In this document: positions 20,297-31,058 of the stretch, piece by piece | Position numbering within the stretch: position 1 is the stretch's first letter | Layout of the letters: the number at the start of each line of letters is the position of its first letter | Source: Panax quinquefolius | Lineage: Eukaryota > Streptophyta > Magnoliopsida > Apiales > Araliaceae | NCBI GenBank assembly: GCA_020205615.1 | Contig: JAINUW010000730.1 | Location: forward strand, 310,001 to 374,000 | DNA: 64,000 nucleotides | Reading direction: 5' to 3' | Notes under the pieces: model-generated | Told to the model about the DNA's origin: nothing | The model's database searches: none | What the model saw: the letters and a program-made list of their open reading frames with translations, nothing else | Translations under genes and position numbers: made by a program

Positions 20297-21983
20297 TGTT
20301 GCCTCTTTTATAGTTCTAATAAAAGAGCTCTAACTCATGCAAGCATACACGGGTCAACAAGTAATACAAAGTAAGTAGAGTATCGATCCCATAGAGAAAG
20401 TTGTTAAATTTAAACTATCATGCATCAATTAACTCACCAAATTTATATGCCTAGACTAATGACTAAAAGTGTTGAATTAAACTAATTGTGAATAACAACT
20501 GAAAATAAGAATACAAAAAGAATAAATATAATCTAGAAATAATAGGACCCTAACTTCATTTAATATTTTATCTAATTGCCACTATCATGCAAGAAATACT
20601 CATATATCACAGGAAAATAGCCAAGAGCACGAATAGAGTTATAGCCATTTTTCAATGCACTATAACATACTTACACAGCATCTACAGATGTTAGACTCCA
20701 TGTAATCACCAATACAGCCAAAATCACTATATGTCTATGTGAAGTTGCAATTATATTAATTTTAAGCTCAAGCCCTTATTCTAGCTCATACGGTGAAACA
20801 ATATATTTCTATCTGGTTCACAAAACATGCAAGCCATACACAACAACCCCATATTCGCATGTTATCATGACTACAATCCATACCTGTATGTTCATTGTCA
20901 ATTCCATACAAATACTGAGATGAATGGTGATCAAGCATTCATAAATGTAAAACAATCATGATAAATATCCCATATGATATGCAAAGCAATCCTAGCGTTT
21001 AAACGTGCAACCAAACTACATATTAAAATCCGTTAGAATCCCATAATGGAATTTAGTTCATGGCTGAACCAAAAGCCATTATGGGATCAACGCTAAACAT
21101 GATCAATAAACAAACAATTAAAATAAGAGAGATAGAACAATTAAACCCAATCACTGAATAAAAACCAATGATCAACGTTTAAATCCTCATAGAATTCCAG
21201 AAAATAATAATAGAAATCCACAATGGCAGAGAATCCCAAGAAGAATTGGAGAAGTAGACATTTTGGTTTCGTTCTACGTTGGAATCTCTCCCAAGGTGTA
21301 AACCCTATTTTTTATGATGAAAATACACTCAAAATAATCTCCTCTCTGTCTGACACTAGTCAGAATCGTTTAAAAACCAATTACAAATTATTTAATTAAA
21401 ATTTAAAATTAAATCAAAATTACAAGATCAAGATCAAGATCAAGATCGCACGCCAGCGCTTCTCCGGCCTTTATGTCTCATGCATGGTATGAAACTTACT
21501 GTAATGTCCGTCTGGCCCAACCCAACCTCGTGCATGGCGCGCTCTCCCGCTTTCATGCACAAGAACTTTCGAAGAGTCACCATCGTCTCGGGTATTTGCA
21601 TGCACAAGGCGCTCTTCAAGTCATTATATGCGTAGCTTGCAGCGTGGCTTCTTTCTCTCAGTTTCCAGTTCGGTTTTTGCTTCACTGCATTGCTATCTAC
21701 TCTTCCATGCTTGATCTTCTTGTTTGCTTGGTCTCCATACTTCATTGTACCTCCATGCCATGCACATCCCCGCTTGTGCCTCGTCTTCACACATCTATTG
21801 GCCTTGTGCCCTCTAATACCACCAAAATTAAGCTGATTCCTGCACTTATTAACCAAAAGGAGTTTTTAGTAAATGCAATACAAAATAACGTGAAATGCAA
21901 CTAAAACACAATAAAATGTACTTGAGATGGGCACAATTCGCATGAATTGGTATTCAATAAGTAGGTTAAAATACCACTTATCA
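20297..21983 (-). repeat. Solo LTR of an Athila-like element with target duplication
   Basis: A 1687-base block begins TGTTGCCTC and ends CCACTTATCA, flanked by the direct repeat ATGTG (20292-20296 and 21984-21988), and splits the pol of F. Comparison with B near 6390-6410 shows the uninterrupted target. TG...CA ends, a 5-bp duplication and lack of any internal coding region make it a solo LTR. The segment GAGTATCGATCCCA (about 20379) matches the LTR of H (28519) in the same orientation, so it reads as minus. It contains a GC-richer tract at 21440-21800, an AAGATC repeat near 21425, and open frames of up to 143 codons on both strands with no recognisable similarity. Confidence 0.9.
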
Positions 21984-22429
21984 ATGTGTTATTACGTGTT
22001 GCTCCATGGAAATGAGTTACAAGATTTGAAAATAGAGGAAAGCTCAATCCTCGATTCATTAGCCCATTTGAAATCTTCGACCGAGTAGGAATAGTGGCCT
22101 AAATACTTGCCTTACTGCCAAGTATGTCTCGTGAACATAACATTTTTCACATATCTATGTTATGTAAATATGTGGAAGACCCGAACCACATTATTGAATT
22201 AGAACCAGACAAGATAGCAGAAGTTTAAAGTATGAACAGGTACTTGTTAAAATCTTGGATAAGAAGGAACATATTCTACGTTCAAAGGTTATACCTCAAG
22301 TTAAAGTTTTGTGGAGAAACCACGACGTTGAGGAAATGACCTAGGAGTTAGAATCTAAAATGAAAACAAGGTATCCTCACCTCTTCGACATACCAGGTAC
22401 GTACATCAATTTCGAGGACAAAATTTCAT
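21984..22429 (+). pseudogene. Gypsy F pol tail (chromodomain-like, broken)
   Basis: Continues pol after the solo LTR. One frame near 22137-22210 reads HISMLCKYVEDPNHIIELEP, matching the B tail at 6288-6037; the later part matching VKVLWRNHVVEE is frameshifted. It ends in the segment next to the polypurine tract. In related elements this part gives targeting to chromatin or stabilises integrase. Confidence 0.8.
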
Positions 22430-22443
22430 AAGGAGGGGGAGGT
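22430..22443 (+). other. Polypurine tract of gypsy F
   Basis: AAGGAGGGGGAGGT directly precedes the LTR start TGTAAGACTC. This is the cleanest polypurine tract in the window, and it proves that 22444-25220 is the 3' LTR of F. Confidence 0.85.
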
Positions 22444-23289
22444 TGTAAGACTCTAACTTTTTATGAATAAAGATTTAATTTTCTATAAATTTTATTTTGA
22501 ATAATAAGGTGTGGATTTTATATATTGTTATAATTGTGGGTAATATTTACAAATTTTGAAAAGTAAGCAAGTTGTCATAAAATATTCGATTGGTAGGGGA
22601 AGATTCATTTTATCAAGAAATATTCGTATGATGGCACAATCATTTGTGGACCCCACAACAGAATTATTGTCAAATTTTGAAAGTGACAGAAATACTTTTT
22701 ATAAAAATAACTGCAAAATTTTTACCGTTAACTGTTGAAATATTCAGTAATAAAAGTCCAGTAATACTCGTGGTTGCATAATAGCACATTGTATTGTACA
22801 ATATCTTTGATTATTGATGCTTACGTAAGAAGTCACTCAGTTTTACTCAATTATTGCAACAGTAATTGATGCATAATAACTCACATTATTAATTCAATTA
22901 TTGTCACAGTATCATCTGTATAATATTTTATATTATTAAAACAATAATTGAGACGACAAAGTTATTCATATTATTATTTATATTATTGACAATGTCTAGA
23001 AAGTTCTGTCGAGGAAAGGGGTTTAGTCACCTAATTGCTCGCCAATAAGGAGAGGTCTTTATCGGAAAGCCCACTCTTTCCTGGGAATGTTCTGGTTATT
23101 AATATTGTGAGTTATAATATTAATCATGAAAAAAATGTTATTAAAATGTGTTTAGTGAAGCCAAGTGAATTGAGATAAACATGGGATTTTTTTCTGAAGT
23201 ATTTATTGTAAATTTGGCTTATTATATGGACCCCCACTTACCCATTTTCAAAATCATTAGTAGAAAGTTATCTTTGTTTTGTTTTATTA

Positions 23290-23290
<1 letters not shown>

Positions 23291-23343
<53 letters not shown>

Positions 23344-23376
23344 TGTGTATGTGTGTGTGTAGTGTGTGTAAAAGTT

Positions 23377-23420
<44 letters not shown>
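23291..23420. repeat. Compound (AT)n-(GT)n-(AT)n microsatellite
   Basis: Two long AT runs (about 23291-23340 and 23380-23418) separated by GTGTGT-rich sequence, inside LTR F. Confidence 0.92.
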
Positions 23421-23422
<2 letters not shown>

Positions 23423-23606
23423 GTTTTGTTTTTATATAAAATAGAATATATTATATTTTATTATATCGTATAGTACTACATAGTGCTGCATAGTGCAACA
23501 TAGTAAAATCAAATTTTTTAAAAGTTTCATCCGTGAATTCGTTCGCCTGTGATTTTCCCCCCACTTTTCACCCGTGATTATTTCAAATAGTATCCTGCCA
23601 TTCTCC

Positions 23607-23615
23607 TATAAATAG
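23607..23615 (+). promoter_or_regulatory. Probable LTR F TATA box
   Basis: TATAAATAG in the same context as in LTR A (CCTATAAATAGGATGCTTAG). Transcription would start some tens of bases downstream and run through the repeats and the primer site. Confidence 0.6.
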
Positions 23616-23814
23616 GATGCTTAGTTTAGAAATGAAAATCATACCAGAATAAGAGAATTCTTCTTCTATAATATTGAGCATATTTCTTTGGAGTTTAAGG
23701 AATCTTTGAGTGTAGAAAATAGTATACGTTTTCTTCAAGAATATTTCTACTATACCAGTCAGAAGTACTCATTTTTTAAGGTAAGGAGTATTATTTATTT
23801 CATATTCGCTTACG

Positions 23815-23990
23815 ATATTATTTTTCGTATTTTTAAGGAATTTTATTTTCGCTCAATATTCGTAAGGAATATTATTTTTGCTCAATATTCGTAAGGAATA
23901 TTATCTTTGTTCATTATTCGTAAGGAATATTATTTTCATTCAATATTCGTAAGGGATATTATTTTTGTTCAATATTCGTATGAAATAATA
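23815..23990 (+). repeat. Tandem AATATTCGTAAGGAATATTA array in LTR F
   Basis: About six degenerate copies of a roughly 29-base unit; see 7360-7535 for the same array in the plus-strand LTR fragment. Confidence 0.82.
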
Positions 23991-24179
23991 TTTTCTTCCA
24001 TAATCTATAGTATATAAGTAATATTATTTCATTTCATGTTCTTAATTCTACACTTATGTTGATAAATATTGCTTCTATACTCCTTGAAATTAGTAGAATA
24101 TCCTTAAAATTTGCGTTTCATCTATTATGTTTTCACGGAAATATTATTTTGAACATTCTTGTTAATTTTTAATCTTTTC

Positions 24180-24383
24180 ATGTCGGGATACTATTCACGG
24201 GGTACTATTCCAGAAGCACTATTCACGGGATACTATTCACTCAGGTACTATTCACCTGGGGTACTATTCATGACAAAAAATAATTTCTTTTCTGTCCAAT
24301 TTATTTTTGATACAATATTATTCTTGAATTTTACTCCACAAAGCAGTTATCGTGTTTACAATTTGGACATTCTTGAACTGTGA
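24180..24383 (+). other. Short ORF conserved in three gypsy LTR copies
   Basis: The first ATG of the open stretch is at 24180. It reads across the GTACTATTCAC minisatellite and gives the recurring peptide GYYSLRYYSPGVLF. The same frame with the same ATG context is open in the LTR fragment at 7711-7872 and in LTR A on the minus strand, ending at 4321. It lies downstream of the TATA box, so it would sit in the transcript leader. It could be plain LTR homology rather than a gene. Confidence 0.4.
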
Positions 24384-24489
24384 ATAAATTAAATTATAAA
24401 TCTTTAAAAGTTATCCATGCTTTCACTTAATTGAATTCTTATATCATTGTCATCATCCTCATGCTTATATAGTGATGAAAGACTTCTTT

Positions 24490-24745
24490 GGCCCGTAGTG
24501 TATAGATGAACTGTTGATTGGTATGATTATGACCAGGAATTATATATTGGTATAATCATGACCTATAATGTTACAAATGATATGATAAAAGTCCTCATTG
24601 GCCCGTAGTGCATTGATGGACAGTTGTTGGCATGATCATGACCTTTGGTGAGAATAACGAATATCCTTGGCCCGTAGTGCATGGATAATTCGTGGATGTG
24701 ATACTAAAGAATATCATTGGCCCGTAGTGCATGGATAATTAGGTG
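24490..24745 (+). repeat. GGCCCGTAGTGCAT repeats in LTR F
   Basis: Copies near 24490, 24600, 24669 and 24719, each followed by GATGGA or GGATAATTC-like sequence. The spacing is irregular. Confidence 0.75.
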
Positions 24746-25222
24746 ATGTTGATTATTTATTGAGTTGTGTTACATTAATAAAATATTGACGATGAACTTT
24801 TAAATCATAGAAGATAGTAGATATCATGCTCTACTTGACTCTTCTAATGGAATGCTTGTTCAGCTGCAGTTAATTTTGTTATCTATTGTATTATATCAGT
24901 TTTACACTGTTGAAGGCTAAGGATAATTTATTCTTTCATTGTTCTCTTCAGAAAATGAGAATATAGTTTGGACTAGTCGGGGAATGGAGTGATGGTCCAA
25001 GATGGTGGCTATAGTAGTCCTCGCTATTCTATGAAATAGTGTGATAATAAATATAACGAGGAATCCATTTGAGTTTGGATATTGTCTACGAGACAATATT
25101 CATGTTAAAACTCTCAGCTACGTTTTGTCGAATTGTATAAATGAAGTTTGTATTTAAATTTTGTACCATGTATTTGGCGACTCAAAATGTGTTGTGTATA
25201 CCTATTTTAGGGGCGTCACACA

Positions 25223-26248
25223 TGTTATCATATTCAGATCTAAACATATGATCCATATGTCAATTTTATATAGGTTATCAAATTAATTTTTAATCAGACA
25301 ATTATCAATAAACACAAAATATGATAAACCTGTCAAATATTATTAATAATAACCAATAAGAGAGTAAATTAATCTAAACTAAATATCGAGTTTATTTGTA
25401 ATCTTAATAAAAATTTAATTCATAGCGTAAGAATAAAACATCATCAATAAACCACGTAACATCTTAGGATTACAAAAAGTAAAGGAAAAGAGAAGTGATA
25501 AAAATCTGTATAGCACAGCTTTCGCTTTCCAATCTCTGCCTCCAAATCTTGCTCTCCTTCGTGCTCCTTGAAAATTTGATGCCAAAACTCTAGGTTGGAT
25601 GTGTATAATTTGATATATTATATTACGTTATGTGATCCCCCAAAAATTTACCCTTCTAGTTGTGTATTTATAGTCTTTATGTAGCGAAAAGATGTTCAAT
25701 CCAATTTGGACTCGAAATTGCCAAGAGTCACATTCCTAGAAAAACACAACAACTCAATACGCCAGCCCTAACACGTCGCCCATCGCAACATCTCCCATTC
25801 ACAGTGGATTTGTGTTATGTTACAGCTTTCCCAGCGCAACTACGCTCATCCATAGCGCAACAACGCTGGCTCACCCATCCAGGTGCACGTAATGCTCATC
25901 TACTCCACGCCTATACGCCCTATATGCATGCCTTCTTCTGATCATGCGCACCTGTGTGTGCTAATCTTCCCATGCTATAAAGGCCTATGCGCCTACCGCA
26001 CAATGATGCACCTGGACACTTATTACTGCACGTCATGCACACCGAAGCCCATTTTGCTACATTTTTCCGCATTCCGAGCCATTGTCCACTTATCTTGAGA
26101 TCATTTAACCTAAATTTTCATTCCACACAACATTCTAAGCTCGATTCCTTTTCCTACATAGAAACAAACAAAACGCATAAAACACCCAAGAATGCATAAA
26201 TCATCAAGCTAAAAATATCCAATCTACAAGTATAAAACCTAATCATCA
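25223..26248 (-). repeat. Athila-like H 3' LTR
   Basis: TGTTATC at 25223 to AATCATCA at 26248, followed inward by TACCCCCAAACTTG, the complement of a polypurine tract. It lies two bases after the end of LTR F. A GC-rich tract with GCGCAAC and ACGCC words covers 25740-26060. The 93-codon open frame there (25660-25941) has no recognisable similarity. Confidence 0.65.
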
Positions 26249-26697
26249 AATACCCCCAAACTTGAATATTTACTTATTCTCAAGCAAAACACTGAGAACA
26301 AAAATATTTCTAACTAGCAATTGACTCTAGTAATAAATCAATATGATTTGACTAATGGCTTCAAAGACTTCCTTTAATGATAATTTAAGAAAAAATTTTA
26401 AAGCATGCAAAGCCTAAAATTTCAACAAAATCAGTAGTTTCACATCTATTCGTGTTCCTTTAAATGTGTGTGTGCATCCAAATGTTCAAACTAGTCAAAA
26501 CTCAAATAAGATCATATAATCAAATAATTCATAAAAGATTGTCAATATCAACTCTAGAAGCTTACTTTTCACATCAATCTTCGCTAATGAAGGCAATATA
26601 AATTTAAAGGATCAAAAGGATATGTACACCCGTTAGGCTCATTAATTATGTTCATTATTCCCCTTCCCAAGCATTCCTTTTACTTATTTTTTTTTTA

Positions 26698-26806
26698 GTG
26701 AGAACATTTTATGCTCCATCTCACTTCCTATTGAACGAGTGTGTTTTACGCTTCATCTCGTTCACTGCATATGTTTAGGAATGAGAGCGTTTTACGCTCC
26801 ATCTCA
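26698..26806. repeat. Three tandem hairpin units
   Basis: Units at 26698-26724, 26732-26764 and 26782-26806 share a core like TTTTACGCTCCATCTC. The outer arms differ but pair perfectly in each: GTGAGA/TCTCAC, TGAACGAG/CTCGTTCA, TGAGA/TCTCA. The third has an additional inner stem GAGCG/CGCTC. Confidence 0.8.
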
Positions 26807-27560
26807 ACTCACCATATGATCTATTATAACAACTCAGGAAGGCTTAAATTTTTTTAGTTTTTTCAATAATCCAAGATTTCCCCTAAACTTATTATAATGC
26901 CTAAATTTTACTTCAAATGATGCTAAAATAAAATTTCTAAAGTTTCAATGATATCCCCCACAAACATTTAACCAAATAAACTTTCTAAGCCCCAACTAGC
27001 TAAATAGATGGATATGTGCTCTTAAGTGCACAAGAATCACAAACAATGTAAAATCAAATAAAAAGTCAAAATATAAACTTAGCATGCTTCTTAATTTCAC
27101 AAGAGTTAGATTAATCCCATTTTTATCATCGACTAATAATCAAATACAACCAACCCATTGCTCAAGTTAAAATAAACTAACTAAAATGCAACTCTAATAA
27201 CATAATACACTCATGTAACAAATAAAATAAAAATTAAAAACACACCCCAAAACTTAAACTATTCACGGTCCTTAATGGCTAAGATAAAATAATTAAAGCA
27301 GAGGACTTCCTTGAAAACCGATTGATTGGCCACTTCAGCGTCTTCGCGTCTGTAGAGTATGAAAAGTATTCCATTTTATTCGCTATTTGGTACCTGAAAG
27401 CACTTGACATAACTAATTAAAATTCAATAAACTAAAAATAGAAAATTAAATCTAGCTAATATGAAATCTACTAAAATAAAAATTAAACTTGGGTTGCCTC
27501 CCAATAAGCTTTTATTTTATAGTTTTCAACCCGACTTCTTTAATTCTTTATCCTATTCCC

Positions 27561-28082
27561 CTACGATAATTGTTTGACATGTCCACTGGTTGCAAGGTAA
27601 CATTTTGTAGGCTTTAAGTTGATACTAGCTCCCAAATCACATAAAGTTCTCCCACAAAAGTGACTGCCAATGGTGCACAAAATTGTAAAGTTATCCGAAT
27701 CTTTAAGCTTTAGTGGTAGCTTTTTTTGAAGTTTAGCATTGCCTTCTTTTGTAAGTGTCATTGTCTCAACCTCACATAGTTTTCTTTTCTTATATTCAGC
27801 ATCAACAACTTCTTCCCTAACAATTGGTGGCTTCGGTGTGGGTACTCCATCAATCCCTCGTAACTCTTTACCACTACTAAGTGACACAACCTTGCTTTGC
27901 TCTTTGCCTTCCCTCTTAGGATTTATCTCAGTATCGTTTGGCAAAATCCCTTGAGGAAATTTTTTGATAGAATTGGAAAGTTGTCCTACTTGATTTTTGA
28001 GATTCTGAATCGACACCTCCAGGCTATTCATCCAAGTTTCATTCAGAGCTATGCACTTGGAAAAAAGTTCCTCCAAGTTTGA
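27561..28082 (-). pseudogene. Athila-like H gag-protease fragment (internal deletion)
   Basis: One open 171-codon stretch joins the C-terminal gag region (LKNQVGQLSNSIKKFPQGIL, then NPKREGKEQSK) to the protease active-site region (CTIGSHFCGRTLCDLGASIN). Element G has the same landmarks about 160 codons further apart (43650-44280), so H lost the sequence between them without losing the frame. After SINL the reading departs from the family and stops 17 codons later, so the second half of the protease is missing. DLG replaces the common DTG, as in G. It cannot make a working enzyme. Confidence 0.8.
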
Positions 28083-28412
28083 CCTTTTTTCATGCTACGG
28101 TGGAGTTTGAGCCTAAAATCCTGTTGGGTATGGTTGTCTAAGAGAAGGATATTGTTCTTGATTATTGGTGCTCCATTAAAAGTTTAGAATAGGTTGCGCC
28201 CTTAAAGCATTAATCTTCCCCATAAGCACCGAAATCTGCACAGGTAATACAGTAACTACATCATATCCCTAATTCCTTGTCGCTATTAGTTGAGTAATTC
28301 TCACATAAGACGACTGATAATTATTAGCAGCGATGGTAAAAGATTAAAACTAGAAGAAAAAAAATGTTTAAATTAAGATTGACGTTAATATTGGAAAAAT
28401 TATTAGTAATAA

Positions 28413-28431
28413 TTCCCAGTAACGGCGCAAA
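28413..28431 (-). other. Probable Athila-type primer binding site of H
   Basis: Minus strand TTGCGCCGTTACTGGGAA, a decayed form of the TGGCGCTGTTGCCGGGGA found in G at 42242. It lies a few bases inside the LTR end AACA (28437 in plus coordinates). Confidence 0.7.
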
Positions 28432-28436
28432 AAACT

Positions 28437-28795
28437 TGTTATCCGACTAAGGTATTGACAATTTACGTATAAGTATACATGATCAAAAAGTAATAGAGTA
28501 GTAAGTAGAGTGTCGATCCCACGAGGAATATGCTAATAATATTAACCAAATACTAACTTTATATCAATTAAATTTTATTTAAACAATGAATTAATGATTA
28601 TGAAACTAAGTATTAAAATTAAAACTAAATTACTAATCAAAGGTTGATATTAGATTTAAAATCTAAGATTACAATTTTTTGTAATGCCACATCTAAAACT
28701 CTTTACTCCCTTTTCAATTAACTAATCATAACAAATCAATAACGGATAAGTCAAAATTATTTATAAGCATCTTTCGATGGCCAGATAAAAATATC
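28437..28795 (-). repeat. Athila-like H 5' LTR fragment
   Basis: Starts TGTTATCCGACTAAGG on the plus strand and includes GTGTCGATCCCACGAGG, a motif shared with the solo LTR. It is cut at about 28795 by block I, well short of the 1026 bases of the H 3' LTR. Confidence 0.65.
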
Positions 28796-31058
28796 TATAA
28801 CACCCCAAAATCTGGTCAATTCTTTCCCCGACTTTGCTCGTTAACAATACTCCCAAATTCCGTCTTTATATCATTAGTCCATAACAAAATAATTAAAATT
28901 TACGGAATAATTTAAACTTTTCTGTCTTCTTTCCTTATTTTTCCTGAATCACAACTTTTATTATTTACATATCTTTGAATCAAAATTTATTTTATAATTC
29001 GCTTCATCAGAGTTAATAAATAAAATTTTACATCTCAATTCAATATCCTCTATACATCGGATAATACTAGTTTACAATTCACATGAATTAAACATCACAA
29101 ACTACTATCAAGTACATCCTTTAGAACCTTAAACATGGTTCAAAATAAAACTTTCAACCAAAGTAAATGATCTTCTTACATTATTTCCGATCTTTATCAT
29201 TTAAGAAGAATACCACATTACCTTGAATCTTTAACCTGCAAAAAAGGTTATTTGCAAGATAAGCTCGATAGCCTAATAAATCAAACAGTTTTCATGCATC
29301 ACGTAACACTTAATAACGTTCTTAAATTATACATCATAATCATTTAATTAAACAAATCATACATGTTGTATCTCACATAACAAGTATAAAGACTGAGTTC
29401 CTTACTCAATTAGCATCCTTTATTCAATCAACATAGTTAAAGATTGACTTTAACATTCATATTTACAACATATGTAATACATCATGCTCTTTGCAATATA
29501 GTTTTAAATCAATCAAACATTAAGTTCACATAACAAATGGGAACTAAAAGACTTGCCTGGTTTGTTGATTATTAATAATAGATTAACAACTTATAGTTAT
29601 CTGCACTTCACGTAATCCTACACAATTATATAATCATGAATACATACCCATCAGTCATACACATTCTTACATTCTCAATGTAATGATAAATTTTACATTA
29701 TTTCCTATCTTGGTTTTAAAACATTCATTTTATTTCCTCATTATACTCTTAGGATAGCTATGTTCTTAGCCAATTACATTCGCATGCTTATTGTATTGAA
29801 ACAATCTTGTTTCATATCCTATGGTCTTTAAGGAATATATATAGACATGTTTTAAGGTCCAGACCAACAACAAACATGTCTTGACAACTCTGCAGCACGG
29901 TGTGGCCACGCTACATTTTGACTTAGGAGTTTGCGCGGTCGCGCTACCCCTTTTTAAGTTCAAGAATGAATTATTTCTACCTCCATTTAACCCTTAACAA
30001 TCCCAAGTTCTATGACAACTAACACAATAGCCAAAAATAGAACTATGGTAACTTTTGAACCATCTTAGGTCTACTAAACTATATTATTCAAAACATTTAG
30101 TTTTCATTTAAAAACATAATATTATACAAGCCAAAACAATTCATATAATAAACAGATGTCCTAAGCATGTGTATATCCATAACTAAGATCTTCAAATCCT
30201 CAAATCAAACTAAGTTCCTTAAAATTATATTTGAATTCTTTTAATTGTCATTGAAAACTCATTTACTTCTTGTTCTACAAAGTCAAAACATGGTCAACTA
30301 TCTTAATCATGACCTCAAGTTCATTATTAACCTTATAGGACTCTATCACACTTACTCAATGGTCCAATACTTGAATAAAATTTCTTGAGAAGACTATGAC
30401 TCAAAAGTAGTGAATGTTGTCTTTGGCCTTGGAAGTGATGATGCGGTTGTGTTACTTTCGACACTGCACCAGAGATAGTGCTCTGCTTCGTTTTTTTCTC
30501 ACGATACCCAATTCATGGCTCTGTTACACCTTCTATCAAACCTTGAAATTCAACATACCCAAAATCTTAAATTATAACATCACCTTTATATAAACTAGTT
30601 TGTTTATTACCTTGCCTAATTATCAAATTTATCAAAAATCATTCATTTGAAACATTTACCAAATATGTGATGAACATAGATTTAAAAATTTAGATTTCTT
30701 ATAAACCTAAAATACGAGATTTCCAATGGAAATCAACCACACAAAAACATCAATTCATCTTATTTTCTTTATTTATGATTCTTTCTAATCAATAAATTAT
30801 AGCAAAGTATGAAAAATACCTTTTGCTTGAGAATATTCTTGCATAGTTCTTCTCCTTCTTGGTTTCTCATATCTTTTCTCAAATTCCACAATGAACTCTT
30901 TTACTCCCTAAACTAAATTTTCTCATGGGAACTGAAGAATAGGTTTTTTTAAATTGATGAAAAGTTTTTAACGTGACCTTTAGTTGAGTTGATCAGTTAC
31001 TGGAGAAAGAAGGTCTTAGTTGTTACAGAAAGGAAAAGGTCTACGCCATGTTTAACTT
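28796..31058 (-). repeat. Probable gypsy-type LTR block I
   Basis: Begins TATAACACCCCAAAATCTGG, a decayed form of the TGTAACACCCC-type LTR end, and contains no coding region. The far part (30780-31050), with pyrimidine-rich leader-like sequence, looks like other LTR leaders here. A GC-rich patch with TGCGCGGTCGCGCTACC lies near 29880-29950. The right border is hidden by LTR C, which may be inserted in it. It could be a solo LTR or a fragment. Confidence 0.45.

Larger units (their letters stand above)
22444..25220 (+). repeat. Gypsy F 3' LTR
   Basis: 2777 bases, starting TGTAAGACTC and ending GGGGCGTCACA. Longer than LTR A because its AT/GT microsatellites and the AATATTCG array are expanded. 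Order inside: U3-like part, TATA box at 23607, AATATTCG repeats 23815-23990, a short conserved ORF 24180-24383 over the minisatellite, GCCCGTAGTGCAT repeats 24490-24745, and a conserved 3' end. Confidence 0.93.
25223..28795 (-). mobile_element. Athila-like remnant H
   Basis: Minus-strand element: 5' LTR fragment 28437-28795, primer site 28413-28431, degraded gag-protease fusion 28082-27561, non-coding 3' region 26249-27560, polypurine-like GGGGGTATT against 26248, and 3' LTR 25223-26248. Both LTR inner or outer edges start TGTTATC on the plus strand. Most of pol is deleted. The boundaries of the 5' LTR are uncertain because block I begins at 28796. Confidence 0.7.

Noticed and set aside
21440..21904. 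Overlapping open frames of about 140 codons on both strands
   Set aside because: They lie in the GC-rich tract of a solo LTR where stops are scarce; no similarity to known proteins is seen on either strand.
23688..23894. 68-codon frame just downstream of the LTR F TATA box
   Set aside because: It opens on a TTG, not an ATG, and is not kept in LTR A; it spans the tandem repeat.
25660..26199. Cysteine- and histidine-rich open frames
   Set aside because: They are inside the H LTR and overlap each other in several frames. Cys and His arise from the TGCAC/CGCAT-rich DNA words and not from a zinc-finger spacing.
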